The position numbers were made by a program, and so were the translations under genes. A model generated the notes under the pieces. That model made no database searches and was not told the DNA's origin. It was given only the letters and a program-made list of their open reading frames with translations. Below are positions 34,663 through 43,438 of a stretch of 64,000 nucleotides of DNA, one piece after another. The first letter of the stretch is position 1. Each line of letters opens with the position of its first letter. This stretch comes from Streptomyces cinnabarinus (lineage in GTDB: Bacteria; Actinomycetota; Actinomycetes; Streptomycetales; Streptomycetaceae): NCBI RefSeq assembly GCF_027270315.1, contig NZ_CP114413.1:3038001-3102000 (forward strand). The letters run 5' to 3'.

Positions 34663-36198
34663 ATGCAGAACTCGTACGCGCGGCACGCGGCGACCGTCGC
34701 GCTGACCGCTCTCGCCCCCGCGTCCTGGGGCACCACCTACGCGGTGACGACGGAACTGCTGCCCTCCGGGCACCCGCTGTTCGCCGGGCTGATGCGCGCC
34801 CTGCCCGCCGGACTCCTCGCCCTGGCGATCACCCGGGTGCTGCCGCGCGGCGCGTGGTGGTGGAAGGCGGCCGTCCTCGGCACCCTCAACATCGGGGCGC
34901 TGTTCCCGCTGCTCTTCGTGGCCGCCGAGCGGCTGCCCGGCGGGGTGGCCGGCACCCTCAGCGCGGTCCAGCCGCTGCTGGTCGCCGGGCTGGCCATCGC
35001 CGCGCTGCACACCCGGCCGACGGCGTGGACCTGGACCTGGGGTGTCCTCGGCGTGGCCGGGGTCGGGCTCGTGGTGCTCGGCCCCGAGGCCCGCCTTGAC
35101 GCGGTCGGTGTGCTCGCCGGGCTCGGCGGTACGGCGGGCATGGCGGTCGGTGTCGTCCTCACCAAGCGCTGGGGGCGCCCGGAAGGGGTCGGCGCGATGA
35201 CCCTGGCGGGCTGGCAACTGGCCGCGGGCGGCGTGGTGCTGCTCCCGCTGACGGTGCTCTTCGAAGGAGCGCCCCCGGCGATCGACGCCGAGGCCGCCGC
35301 CGGTTATCTGTGGCTCGGCGGCATGGGCGGGCTGATCTCGTTCACGCTGTGGTTCCGCGGAATCGGCAGGCTCCCGGTCGGCGCCTCCGCCCCGCTGGTG
35401 CTGCTGTCCCCGCTGGTGGCGACCCTCGTCGGCCTCACCCTCGGCGAGACCCTGGGCACGCTCCAGGCCCTCGGCTTCGCCCTCGCCCTGACCGCCCTGC
35501 TCGCCGCGCAGTTCAACTCCCCTGACCTGTCACGCCTGTTCACAAAGAGAAGGGACCCCGAGAAGGACATGAAGGACATGACGATCGCCGTCCTCGGCTC
35601 CACCGGCATGGTCGGCAGCCGGGTCGTCGCCGAGGCCGCCGCACGCGGACACCGGGTGCGCGCACTGTCCCGCAAGCCCGCCGCCGAGCACCCGAACGTG
35701 ACGTCGCACCCGGTCGACGCGAGCGACCCGGACGCCCTGCGCGAGGCACTCGCGGGCGCCGACGCCGTGGTGGTCGCGGTGCGGACCGAACCGGTCGACC
35801 AGGACTTCCTGGTCGGTACGACCCGTGCGGTGCTCGACTCCGGCATACGCGTCCTGGTGGTCGGCGGCGCCGGAGTGCTGCGCAGTCCCGAGGACCCCGC
35901 GCTGCCGGTCGCCGACAACCCCGTGTACGTGCCCGCCGAGGTGAGGCCCGTCGCCGCGGCCGGGGTCGCCCAGTTGCGGGCCTGCGAGGCGCACTCCGAC
36001 GACGGCTGGGTCTACTTGGCCCCGCCCGCCCTGCTGGAGCCCGGCGAGCGGACCGGCCGCTACCGACGCGGCACCGACACCCTGCTCACGGCCCCCGACG
36101 GCCGCTCCTGGATCAGCGCCGAGGACCTGTCCGTCGCCGTGCTCGACGAACTCGAACATCCGGGCACCGACCGCCTGGTGACGGTCGGTCATCACTAG
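34663..36198 (+). CDS. Fusion of an EamA/DMT permease and an NAD(P)-binding NmrA-like protein
   Basis: 511 aa in one uninterrupted frame from ATG 34663 (other ATGs at 34594, 34621 and 34633). Residues 1 to about 285 hold ten membrane helices in two EamA repeats (ALAPASWGTTYAVTTELLP; GLISFTLWFRGIGRLPVGASAPLVLLSPLVATLVG). A basic linker FTKRRDPEKDMKDM leads to a soluble Rossmann domain (MTIAVLGSTGMVGSRVVAEAAARGHRVRALSRKP...ADAVVVAVRTEPVD). Internal ATGs at 35569 and 35578 follow GAGAAGG, so the second domain could also be made alone. These are normally separate genes. The transporter substrate is unknown. Confidence 0.85.
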   Translation: MQNSYARHAATVALTALAPASWGTTYAVTTELLPSGHPLFAGLMRALPAGLLALAITRVLPRGAWWWKAAVLGTLNIGALFPLLFVAAERLPGGVAGTLSAVQPLLVAGLAIAALHTRPTAWTWTWGVLGVAGVGLVVLGPEARLDAVGVLAGLGGTAGMAVGVVLTKRWGRPEGVGAMTLAGWQLAAGGVVLLPLTVLFEGAPPAIDAEAAAGYLWLGGMGGLISFTLWFRGIGRLPVGASAPLVLLSPLVATLVGLTLGETLGTLQALGFALALTALLAAQFNSPDLSRLFTKRRDPEKDMKDMTIAVLGSTGMVGSRVVAEAAARGHRVRALSRKPAAEHPNVTSHPVDASDPDALREALAGADAVVVAVRTEPVDQDFLVGTTRAVLDSGIRVLVVGGAGVLRSPEDPALPVADNPVYVPAEVRPVAAAGVAQLRACEAHSDDGWVYLAPPALLEPGERTGRYRRGTDTLLTAPDGRSWISAEDLSVAVLDELEHPGTDRLVTVGHH

Positions 36199-36806
36199 CG
36201 GGCGGTGAAGGCGAGCTTGGCGCCCAGCGCCACGAACGAGCCCGCGAAGGTCCGCCGCAGCCAGGACATCACCCGGGGCCGGGAGGTGACCTGGCTGCGG
36301 ACCGAGGCGGCCAGGATGCCGTAGAGGGCGAAGACCACGAAGGTCGCCAGCATGAAGATCCCGCTCAGCGCCAGCATCCGCGGTACCGCGCCCGGGCCCT
36401 GCGGGTCCACGAACTGGGGCAGGAAGGCGAAGAAGAACATCGTCAGCTTGGGGTTGAGGAGATTGATCAGCACTCCGCGGACGATCATCCGGCCCGAGGA
36501 GAGCGGCGCCGTCGTCCGGTCCACGGTGATCGCCTCCTTGTCGCGCAGCGTGGCCCAGGCCATGTAGAGGAGGTAGGCGACACCCGCGTACTTGAGGATC
36601 TGGAAGGCCGTGGCGCTGGCGTGCAGCAGCGCCGCGACGCCGGTGATGGTGGCGACCATGTGCGGCAGGATGCCGAGGGCGCAGGCGAAGGCGGCGACGA
36701 CACTCGCCCGCCGCCCGTACGACAGCCCGGCCGCGAGGGTGTAGACGACACCGGTGCCGGGGGTGGCGACCACGATCAGGGTGGTCAGCAGGAACGCGAT
36801 GCTCAT
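36195..36806 (-). CDS. LysE-family exporter
   Basis: 203 aa, about six membrane helices: LLTTLIVVATPGTGVVYTLAAGLSYGRRASVVAAFACALG and LINLLNPKLTMFFFAFLPQFVD are LysE/RhtB signatures. It overlaps the end of the fusion gene by 4 nt, tail to tail. It probably exports an amino acid or homoserine-lactone-like compound; substrate unknown. Confidence 0.9.
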   Translation of the reverse strand: MSIAFLLTTLIVVATPGTGVVYTLAAGLSYGRRASVVAAFACALGILPHMVATITGVAALLHASATAFQILKYAGVAYLLYMAWATLRDKEAITVDRTTAPLSSGRMIVRGVLINLLNPKLTMFFFAFLPQFVDPQGPGAVPRMLALSGIFMLATFVVFALYGILAASVRSQVTSRPRVMSWLRRTFAGSFVALGAKLAFTAR

Positions 36807-36872
36807 GCCGCCACCCTGACCCGGCCGCCGTCCCGGTTACAGGACCAATCGGAAGTCCGCTTCCCGGACCAC

Positions 36873-37787
36873 TCAGCCCTGCTTCAGCGGTATCGCCAGA
36901 TCCACCACCTGGCGCCCCTGCGGGAACGAGCCCGTGGACCGCGCGGCCCCGGTGAGGACGTCCACCCGGAGGACCCGCGAACCGGTCACCGCGTAACCGG
37001 TGTTGGTGCCCCGGCCGGCCGAACTGTAGATGTCGAAGCCGGAGTCGGCCGGCGCGTCCACGCCGAGCCCGCCGGTGGGGGCGAGACTGCCCGCGTTGGC
37101 CGGGGACTGCACCGAGACCCGGTCCTGGGCGGTGTCGAGGTCGAAGAGGGTGGTGGCCGTGGCGGCGCTCAGGTCGTTGTTCGTGTACGCGACCCCCGTC
37201 ACGCCGTTCGCCGTCGTGCCGGTCGTCGCGGGCGGGACCGGCGGGTTGGTGAGCGTGCCGTCGACCGCGGTGCTGCCCGCGGCGGGCGCGCCCGCGGGGT
37301 CGTCGATGTTGTGCCGGAGGTTCTGGCCGGTGTCACTGACCACCCGGAGCCGGTTGGCGGCCGGGTTGAAGTCGACGCCGAACGAGCTGCCCTGAAGGGC
37401 GACGCCGAGCTGCGAGACCTTGGTGGCGCGGGCCCCGATCTCCCGGACCGTGTAGATCCCGCCCCGGTCGCCGACGCCGTACAGCTTGCCGTTCTGCACC
37501 CGGTAGTCGATCCCGACGAGCCTGGTGTCTCCTTGCAGCCCGCTGACCTTGCCGAGCGGCAGGACGCTGCCGGGCCGGTCGAGGCGGAAGCTGACGAGGC
37601 GCTGGTCGGCGGTGAGGCCGGTGGCCCGGAGCCGGTCGCCCGCGGCGCCGGAGAACCCGGCCCCGGAGCCGGTCTGCGTGGCGACCGCCGATCCGGACCG
37701 CTCCGGGCCGTCGCTCGCCGCGACGTACCCGCCGGAACCGATGGCCAGGGCGAGAACGGCCGCTCCGATGACTGCTTGCTTGCGCAT
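36873..37787 (-). CDS. Secreted DUF4394 protein
   Basis: 304 aa. A signal sequence (MRKQAVIGAAVLALAIGSGGYVAA) is followed by a beta-rich domain whose repeats LVGIDYRVQNGKLYGVGDRGGIYTV, FGVDFNPAANRLRVVSDTGQNLRHNID and GVAYTNND match DUF4394, probably a beta-propeller. The function is unknown. It stands alone before glyS on the same strand. Confidence 0.85.
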   Translation of the reverse strand: MRKQAVIGAAVLALAIGSGGYVAASDGPERSGSAVATQTGSGAGFSGAAGDRLRATGLTADQRLVSFRLDRPGSVLPLGKVSGLQGDTRLVGIDYRVQNGKLYGVGDRGGIYTVREIGARATKVSQLGVALQGSSFGVDFNPAANRLRVVSDTGQNLRHNIDDPAGAPAAGSTAVDGTLTNPPVPPATTGTTANGVTGVAYTNNDLSAATATTLFDLDTAQDRVSVQSPANAGSLAPTGGLGVDAPADSGFDIYSSAGRGTNTGYAVTGSRVLRVDVLTGAARSTGSFPQGRQVVDLAIPLKQG

Positions 37788-37869
37788 GGTGCCCCCGTAA
37801 AGGACGCGTGGCCCCCGGTGGGCCGCGCATGTCCTCCCCTTCGGAGCCGAATGCGCCCGGGATGGGCGA

Positions 37870-37907
37870 AACCCCGGTTCCGTTACGTCTGTTACGGAAC
37901 CGGGGTT
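37870..37907 (-). terminator. Terminator after glyS
   Basis: A perfect 14-bp stem (AACCCCGGTTCCGT at 37870-37883 with its complement at 37894-37907) and 10-nt loop lie 18 bp downstream of the glyS stop. Confidence 0.75.
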
Positions 37908-37925
37908 CTTGTGTGCCTTCGGTGA

Positions 37926-39308
37926 CTAGCAGCCGATCAGACGCGAGGCGAGGTAGCCCTCGATCTGGTCCAGGGAGACGCGCTCCTGCTTCATCGAGTC
38001 ACGCTCGCGGACGGTGACCGCGTTGTCGTCCAGGGTGTCGAAGTCGACCGTCACGCAGTACGGCGTGCCGATCTCGTCCTGACGGCGGTAGCGGCGGCCG
38101 ATGGCACCCGCGTCGTCGAACTCGATGTTCCAGTGCTGGCGCAGCGCCTGGGCCAGGCCCTTGGCCTTCGGGGACAGCTCCGGGTTGCGGGACAGCGGCA
38201 GCACCGCGACCTTCACCGGGGCCAGCCGTGGGTCGAGGCGCAGCACCGTGCGCTTCTCCAGCTTGCCCTTGGCGTTGGGCGCCTCGTCCTCGACGTAGGC
38301 GTCCAGCAGGAACGCCAGCATCGCGCGGCCGACACCGGCGGCCGGCTCGATGACGTACGGCGTCCAGCGCTCCTGGGCCTCCTGGTCGTAGTAGGAGAGG
38401 TCCTGGCCGGAGGCCTTGGAGTGGGCGCCGAGGTCGTAGTCGGTGCGGTTGGCGACACCCTCCAGCTCGCCCCACTCGTTGCCGCCGAACTGGAAGCGGT
38501 ACTCGATGTCAGCGGTGCGCTTGGAGTAGTGGGAGAGCTTCTCCTTCGGGTGCTCGTACCACCGCATGTTCTCCTCGCGCAGGCCGAGACCGGTGTACCA
38601 GTTCCAGCGCTGCCCCATCCAGTACTCCTGCCACTTCTCGTCCTCGCCCGGCTTGACGAAGAACTCCATCTCCATCTGCTCGAACTCACGGGTGCGGAAG
38701 ATGAAGTTGCCGGGCGTGATCTCGTTGCGGAACGACTTGCCCATCTGGGCGATGCCGAACGGCGGCTTGCGGCGCGAAGTGGTCTGCACCTGGGCGAAGT
38801 TGGTGAAGATGCCCTGGGCGGTCTCGGGGCGGAGGTAAGCGATCGAGCCGCTGTCCTGCGTCGGGCCGAGGTGGGTGGAGAGGAGGCCCGAGAACTGCTT
38901 GGGCTCGGTGAACTGGCCCTTGTTGCCGCAGTTGGGGCAGTTGAGGTCGGCGAGGCCGTTCTCCGGGAGGTGGCCCTTCTTGGCCTCGTACGCCTCCTCC
39001 AGGTGGTCGGCGCGGAACCGCTTGTGACAGGAGGTGCACTCCGTCAGCGGGTCCGTGAAGGTGGCGACATGGCCGGAGGCGACCCAGACCTCGGAGGCCA
39101 GGATGACGGACGAGTCGATACCGACGACGTCCTCGCGCGACGTCACCATGTAGCGCCACCACTGGCGCTTGAGGTTCTCCTTGAGCTCGACACCGAGCGG
39201 CCCGTAGTCCCAGGCGGCGCGCTGACCGCCGTAGATCTCACTACAGGGGAATACGAAGCCACGGCGCTTGCTCAGGCTGACGATGGTGTCGATCTTGTCG
39301 GCGGCCAC
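37926..39308 (-). CDS. glyS: Glycyl-tRNA synthetase
   Basis: 460 aa from GTG 39308 (GAAGAGA upstream; residues further up do not fit the family). This is the class II alpha2-type enzyme: RRGFVFPCSEIYGG, the insertion with paired Cys (CTSCHKRF...CPNCGNKG), motif 2 (GKSFRNEITP...FRTREFEQMEMEFF) and motif 3 (YVIEPAAGVGRAMLAFLLDAY). It charges tRNA-Gly. It is divergent from the zinc-uptake operon; its own promoter lies in 39309-39402. Confidence 0.97.
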   Translation of the reverse strand: MAADKIDTIVSLSKRRGFVFPCSEIYGGQRAAWDYGPLGVELKENLKRQWWRYMVTSREDVVGIDSSVILASEVWVASGHVATFTDPLTECTSCHKRFRADHLEEAYEAKKGHLPENGLADLNCPNCGNKGQFTEPKQFSGLLSTHLGPTQDSGSIAYLRPETAQGIFTNFAQVQTTSRRKPPFGIAQMGKSFRNEITPGNFIFRTREFEQMEMEFFVKPGEDEKWQEYWMGQRWNWYTGLGLREENMRWYEHPKEKLSHYSKRTADIEYRFQFGGNEWGELEGVANRTDYDLGAHSKASGQDLSYYDQEAQERWTPYVIEPAAGVGRAMLAFLLDAYVEDEAPNAKGKLEKRTVLRLDPRLAPVKVAVLPLSRNPELSPKAKGLAQALRQHWNIEFDDAGAIGRRYRRQDEIGTPYCVTVDFDTLDDNAVTVRERDSMKQERVSLDQIEGYLASRLIGC

Positions 39309-39402
39309 GGTGCTCTCTTCATTACGAATGGACGGCAGCGAATGCCTCAGGTTACCGGCGCGGCCCACCCCTGTATCAAATCGGTTCCCCACCCCCACCT
39401 TG

Positions 39403-39445
39403 TTGACAACGGTTTCCAGATTTGTTGAAAATGACTGTCATGAAC
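39403..39445 (+). promoter_or_regulatory. znuA promoter with Zur-like box overlapping the start codon
   Basis: The -35 TTGACA (39403-39408) and a -10-like GAAAAT (39427-39432) are 18 bp apart. The dyad GAAAATGAC-t-GTCATGAAC (39427-39445, perfect in the inner 5-1-5) overlaps the -10 and the start codon. It resembles actinobacterial Zur boxes, and zur lies three genes downstream. Confidence 0.68.
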
Positions 39446-40390
39446 GTACGACGACACCACATATCCGGGGTGGCCGTGGCGGCCGCCACGGCCCTCGCCC
39501 TGGGCACCCTCTCCGCCTGCTCCGACAGCGCCGCCGCGGGCAACACGGAGAAGTTCGACGTCGTCGCGTCGTTCTACCCGATGGCCTTCCTCGCCGAGCG
39601 GATCGGCGGGGAGCATGTGAACGTCACCAGTCTCACCGAGCCCGGCCAGGAGCCGCACGACCTGGAGATCAGCGCGAAGCAGACCGCGCAGCTCCAGGAG
39701 TCCGACGCGGCCCTCTACCTCAAGGGGCTCCAGCCCTCCGTCGACGAGGCGATCGCCCAGTCCGAGGCCGGGACGAAGATCGACGCCACCGAGCTGACCT
39801 CCCTGGAGGAGCACGGCACCGAGGTCGGCGGGCACGCCGAGGAGCACGACCACGAGCACGAGGAGGGCGGGGCGGACCCGCACATCTGGCTCGACCCCAT
39901 GAAGTACGCCGAGGTCGCCGAGGGCATCGGCAAGGCCTTCGAGAAGGCCGACCCCGACCACGCCGCCGACTACAAGAAGAACACCGCGGCCCTGGTCGAG
40001 CAGCTCGACGGCCTGAACACGAAGTTCGAGGACGGGCTGAAGAACACCGACACCAAGGTCTTCATCACCACGCACGCCGCCTTCGGCTACCTCGCCGAGC
40101 GCTACGGCCTCACCGAGGAGGCCATCAGCGGCCTGGACCCGGAGTCCGAGCCGAGCGCCTCGCGCGTGAAGGACCTGGAGAAGACGGCGAAGGCCGACGG
40201 CGTCACCACCGTGTTCTACGAGACGCTCGTCAGCGACAAGACCGCGAAGACGCTCGCCGGCGACGCGAACCTCAGGACGGACGTTCTCGACCCGATCGAG
40301 GGCATCACCGACGACTCCCGCGGCAAGGACTACTTCCAGGTCATGGAGTCCAACCTCAAGGCGCTGCAGAGCGCCCTGGGAGCGAAATGA
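39440..40390 (+). CDS. znuA: Zinc ABC transporter, substrate-binding lipoprotein
   Basis: 316 aa from ATG 39440 (ATG 39431 is the alternative). The promoter predicts a transcript start at about 39440, i.e. a leaderless message. The lipobox is LSAC with Cys27. The TroA-like fold has zinc-ligand His in PGQEPHDLE, the mobile His/Glu-rich loop EEHDHEHEEGG, then DPHIWLDP and ITTHAAFGYLAERYGL. It captures zinc outside the membrane. First gene of znuACB-zur (S. coelicolor SCO2505-2508 by memory). Confidence 0.94.
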   Translation: MNVRRHHISGVAVAAATALALGTLSACSDSAAAGNTEKFDVVASFYPMAFLAERIGGEHVNVTSLTEPGQEPHDLEISAKQTAQLQESDAALYLKGLQPSVDEAIAQSEAGTKIDATELTSLEEHGTEVGGHAEEHDHEHEEGGADPHIWLDPMKYAEVAEGIGKAFEKADPDHAADYKKNTAALVEQLDGLNTKFEDGLKNTDTKVFITTHAAFGYLAERYGLTEEAISGLDPESEPSASRVKDLEKTAKADGVTTVFYETLVSDKTAKTLAGDANLRTDVLDPIEGITDDSRGKDYFQVMESNLKALQSALGAK

Positions 40391-40407
40391 CCAGCTCGGA
40401 GGAGCTC

Positions 40408-41175
40408 ATGAGCGAGCCCGTCATCTCCCTGCGCGGTGTCCGCGCCGACCTGGGCTCGCGCCCCGTCCTGCGCGGGATCGACCTCACCGTGAACCGCGGT
40501 GAGGTCGTCGCGCTGCTCGGCGCCAACGGCTCCGGCAAGTCGACCGCCGTGCGCAGCGTCATCGGCCAGGTGCAGGTGAGCGCCGGTGAGATCGAGCTGT
40601 TCGGCACCCCGCGCCGCCGCTTCCGCGACTGGCACCGCGTCGGCTACGTCCCGCAGCGCACCACCGCGGCGGGCGGCGTCCCGGCCACGGTGACCGAGGT
40701 GGTCTCCTCGGGCCGGCTGTCCCGCGCCCGCTTCGGCCTGCTGCGCCGGGCGGACCGCGAGGCCGTGAACCGGGCCCTGGAGCTGGTCGGCATGGCGGAC
40801 CGCGCGAAGGACTCCGTGGACGCGCTCTCCGGCGGCCAGCACCAGCGGGTGCTGATCGCCCGCGCGCTCGCCGCCGAACCCGAACTGCTGATCATGGACG
40901 AGCCGATGGCGGGCGTCGACCTGGCCAGCCAGGAGGTCCTGGCCCGGACCCTGCGCGGCCAGGTCGAGGCCGGTACGACGGTCCTGCTCGTCCTGCACGA
41001 ACTGGGCCCCCTGGAGCCGCTGATCGACCGCGCGGTGGTCCTGCGCGACGGCTGCGTCGTCCACGACGGCCCGCCGCCCGAGGCCGTCGGCCAGCACGCG
41101 CTGCCCGGCCACGACCATGTCCACCCGCACGCCCCCGCGGGCGCCGAACCGATCCGCACGGGACTGCTGAGCTGA
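40408..41175 (+). CDS. znuC: Zinc ABC transporter, ATPase
   Basis: 255 aa from ATG 40408, chosen for GGAGGA just upstream; ATG 40387, which overlaps the znuA stop as ATGA, is in frame and adds 7 residues. Walker A is LLGANGSGKST, signature LSGGQHQR, Walker B LLIMDEPMAGVD, H-loop VLHEL. A His-rich tail (GHDHVHPHA) could bind zinc. It drives the znuB permease; its stop overlaps the znuB ATG. Confidence 0.94.
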   Translation: MSEPVISLRGVRADLGSRPVLRGIDLTVNRGEVVALLGANGSGKSTAVRSVIGQVQVSAGEIELFGTPRRRFRDWHRVGYVPQRTTAAGGVPATVTEVVSSGRLSRARFGLLRRADREAVNRALELVGMADRAKDSVDALSGGQHQRVLIARALAAEPELLIMDEPMAGVDLASQEVLARTLRGQVEAGTTVLLVLHELGPLEPLIDRAVVLRDGCVVHDGPPPEAVGQHALPGHDHVHPHAPAGAEPIRTGLLS

Positions 41176-42077
41176 TGGAAATCCTCGACTACGCCTTCAT
41201 GCAGCGGGCCCTGCTCGCCGCCGTCCTGGTCGGCATCACCGCCCCCGCGGTCGGCATCTACCTGGTCCAGCGCCGCCAGGCCCTGATGGGCGACGGCATC
41301 GGCCATGTCGCGATGACCGGCGTCGGCCTCGGCTTCCTGCTCTCCTGGTCCCCGGTGTGGATGGCGACCCTGGTCTCCGTCCTCGGCGCGGTCCTCATGG
41401 AGCTCATCCGCTGGTACGGCAAGACGCGAGGCGACATCGCCCTCGCCATGCTCTTCTACGGCGGTATGGCGGGCGGCGTGATGTTCATCAACCTCGCGCC
41501 GACGGGCTCCAACGCCAACCTCACCTCGTATCTCTTCGGCTCCCTGTCGACGGTGAGCGAGTCGGACGTCACCGCGATCTGCGTCCTCGCGGCCTTCGTG
41601 GTCCTGGTCACCGTCGGCCTGCGCCGCCAGCTGTTCGCGGTGAGCCAGGACGAGGAGTTCGCGCGGGTCACGGGCCTGCCGGTGCGGGCGCTGAACCTGC
41701 TGACGGCGGTGACCGCGGCCGTGACGGTGACCGTCGCGATGCGCGTGGTCGGCCTGCTGCTGGTGTCGGCGCTGATGGTGGTCCCGGTGGCCGCGGCCCA
41801 GCAGCTCAGCCGCAGCTTCGCCGCGACCTTCGCCATCGCCGTCGCCATCGGCGTCACCGTGACGATCAGCGGCACGGTCACCTCGTACTACCAGGACGTG
41901 CCGCCCGGCGCGACCATCGTGCTGCTGACCATCGGCGCGTTCATCCTGCTGACCGCGCTGGCCGCGCCGCTGGCCCGGCGCCGCGCGAAGGCCCTGGCGG
42001 CGGCGCAGGAAACCGGCGACCCGGCCGAGTGTGTAATTCCGGCCAGCCGGGGCAGCGGGGGAAAGGTCGGTGTCTGA
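41175..42077 (+). CDS. znuB: Zinc ABC transporter, permease
   Basis: 300 aa with about eight helices of the ABC-3 family (YAFMQRALLAAVLVGITAPAVGIYLVQRRQALMGDGIGHVAMTG, VVGLLLVSALMVVPVAAAQ). The start overlaps the znuC stop by one base. It is the membrane channel of the zinc importer. Confidence 0.94.
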   Translation: MEILDYAFMQRALLAAVLVGITAPAVGIYLVQRRQALMGDGIGHVAMTGVGLGFLLSWSPVWMATLVSVLGAVLMELIRWYGKTRGDIALAMLFYGGMAGGVMFINLAPTGSNANLTSYLFGSLSTVSESDVTAICVLAAFVVLVTVGLRRQLFAVSQDEEFARVTGLPVRALNLLTAVTAAVTVTVAMRVVGLLLVSALMVVPVAAAQQLSRSFAATFAIAVAIGVTVTISGTVTSYYQDVPPGATIVLLTIGAFILLTALAAPLARRRAKALAAAQETGDPAECVIPASRGSGGKVGV

Positions 42078-42135
42078 CCGCCGACAGCCCGGGCTGGCAC
42101 AATGGCCCGGGCAGGCAGACCTGAGGAGGCACCCC

Positions 42136-42546
42136 GTGACGACCGCTGGACCGCCCGTGAAGGGCCGCTCCACCCGGCAGCGGGCCGCCGTCGCGGCGGC
42201 CCTGGACGAGGTCGACGAGTTCCGCAGCGCGCAGGAACTGCACGACATGCTCAAGCACAAGGGCGACTCGGTCGGGCTGACGACGGTCTACCGCACGCTC
42301 CAGTCCCTCGCCGACGCCGGCGAGGTCGACGTCCTGCGCACCTCCGACGGCGAGTCGGTCTACCGCCGCTGCTCCTCCGGCGAACACCACCACCACCTGG
42401 TCTGCCGCGTCTGCGGCAAGGCGGTCGAGGTCGAGGGCCCCGCGGTGGAGAAGTGGGCCGAGGCGATCGCGGCGGAACACGGCTATGTGAACGTGGCCCA
42501 CACAGTGGAGATCTTCGGCACGTGCGCGGAGTGCGCCGCCGCGTGA
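42136..42546 (+). CDS. zur: Zinc uptake regulator, Fur family
   Basis: 136 aa from GTG 42136 with GAGGAGG upstream. The winged helix (STRQRAAVAAALDEVDEFRSAQELHDML...VGLTTVYRTLQSLADAGEVDVL) precedes a metal-binding dimerisation domain with EHHHHLVCRVCGK and FGTCAECAAA, the two Cys pairs of the structural zinc site. It lies 58 bp after znuB and is the probable repressor of the operon through the znuA box. Confidence 0.95.
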   Translation: MTTAGPPVKGRSTRQRAAVAAALDEVDEFRSAQELHDMLKHKGDSVGLTTVYRTLQSLADAGEVDVLRTSDGESVYRRCSSGEHHHHLVCRVCGKAVEVEGPAVEKWAEAIAAEHGYVNVAHTVEIFGTCAECAAA

Positions 42547-42555
42547 ACCTGTGAC

Positions 42556-42581
42556 GGTCCGGGGGCTGCCGCCCCCGGACC
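42556..42581. terminator. Terminator between convergent zur and uppS
   Basis: A perfect 11-bp stem GGTCCGGGGGC / GCCCCCGGACC with a 4-nt loop, placed 10 bp after zur and 8 bp after uppS on the other strand. It is bidirectional. Confidence 0.8.
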
Positions 42582-42588
42582 TCGTCGT

Positions 42589-43422
42589 TCAGTCCTGCTT
42601 GCCCTCCATGGCCAGCAGCTCCTCGTTCGGGATCGCGCCCCCGAACCGCCGGTCCCTCGACGCGAACTCCACGCACGCCCGCCACAGGTCACGGCGGTCG
42701 AAGTCCGGCCACAGCACGTCCTGGAAGACCATCTCGGCGTAAGCGCTCTGCCAGAGCAGGTAGTTGGAGGTCCGCTGCTCGCCGCTGGGCCGCAGGAACA
42801 GATCCACGTCGGGCATGTCCGGGTAGTACATGTACTTCGCGAAGGTCTTCTCGTTGACCTTCGACGGATCCAGCCGCCCGGCCCGCACATCCTCCGCGAG
42901 CGCCTTCGCGGCGTCCGCGATCTCGGCCCGCCCGCCGTAGTTCATGCAGAAGTACAGCGTGAGCTTGTCATTGCCCTTGGTCTGCTCCTGCGCGATCTGG
43001 AGCTCCTTGGCGACCGACTTCCACAGCTTGGGCATCCGGCCCACCCAGCGCACCCGGATCCCCAGCTCGTCGAGCGTGTCACGGGTCTTGCGGATGAAGT
43101 CGCGGTTGAAGTTCATCAGGAAGCGCACCTCGTCGGGCGAGCGCTTCCAGTTCTCGGTGGAGAAGGCGTACAGCGAGATCGCCCCGACGCCCATCTCGAC
43201 CCCGCCCTGGAGCACGTCCAGCACCCGCTCGGCGCCGACCTTGTGGCCCTCGGTGCGGGGCAGCCCGCGCTCCTTGGCCCAGCGCCCGTTCCCGTCCATG
43301 ACGATCGCCACATGCTTCGGGACGAGCTCCCCGGGGAGCTTCGGCGCACGGGCCCCGGACGGATGCGGCTCCGGCGCCCTGTACTCCCGACGCTGCCGCC
43401 CCAGGATCCCGCGTACGACCAT
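42589..43422 (-). CDS. uppS: Cis-prenyltransferase (undecaprenyl diphosphate synthase family)
   Basis: 277 aa from ATG 43422 (GAGGGG upstream). The catalytic Asp loop IVMDGNGRWAKERGLPRTEGHKVG, AFSTENWKRSPDEV, NYGGRAEI and PDVDLFLRPSGEQRTSNYLLWQSAYAE are all canonical. It makes polyprenyl diphosphate carrier lipid for peptidoglycan. It is downstream of recO by 16 bp, as in other streptomycetes. Confidence 0.95.
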   Translation of the reverse strand: MVVRGILGRQRREYRAPEPHPSGARAPKLPGELVPKHVAIVMDGNGRWAKERGLPRTEGHKVGAERVLDVLQGGVEMGVGAISLYAFSTENWKRSPDEVRFLMNFNRDFIRKTRDTLDELGIRVRWVGRMPKLWKSVAKELQIAQEQTKGNDKLTLYFCMNYGGRAEIADAAKALAEDVRAGRLDPSKVNEKTFAKYMYYPDMPDVDLFLRPSGEQRTSNYLLWQSAYAEMVFQDVLWPDFDRRDLWRACVEFASRDRRFGGAIPNEELLAMEGKQD

Positions 43423-43438
43423 GTGCCCCTCGACTCCC

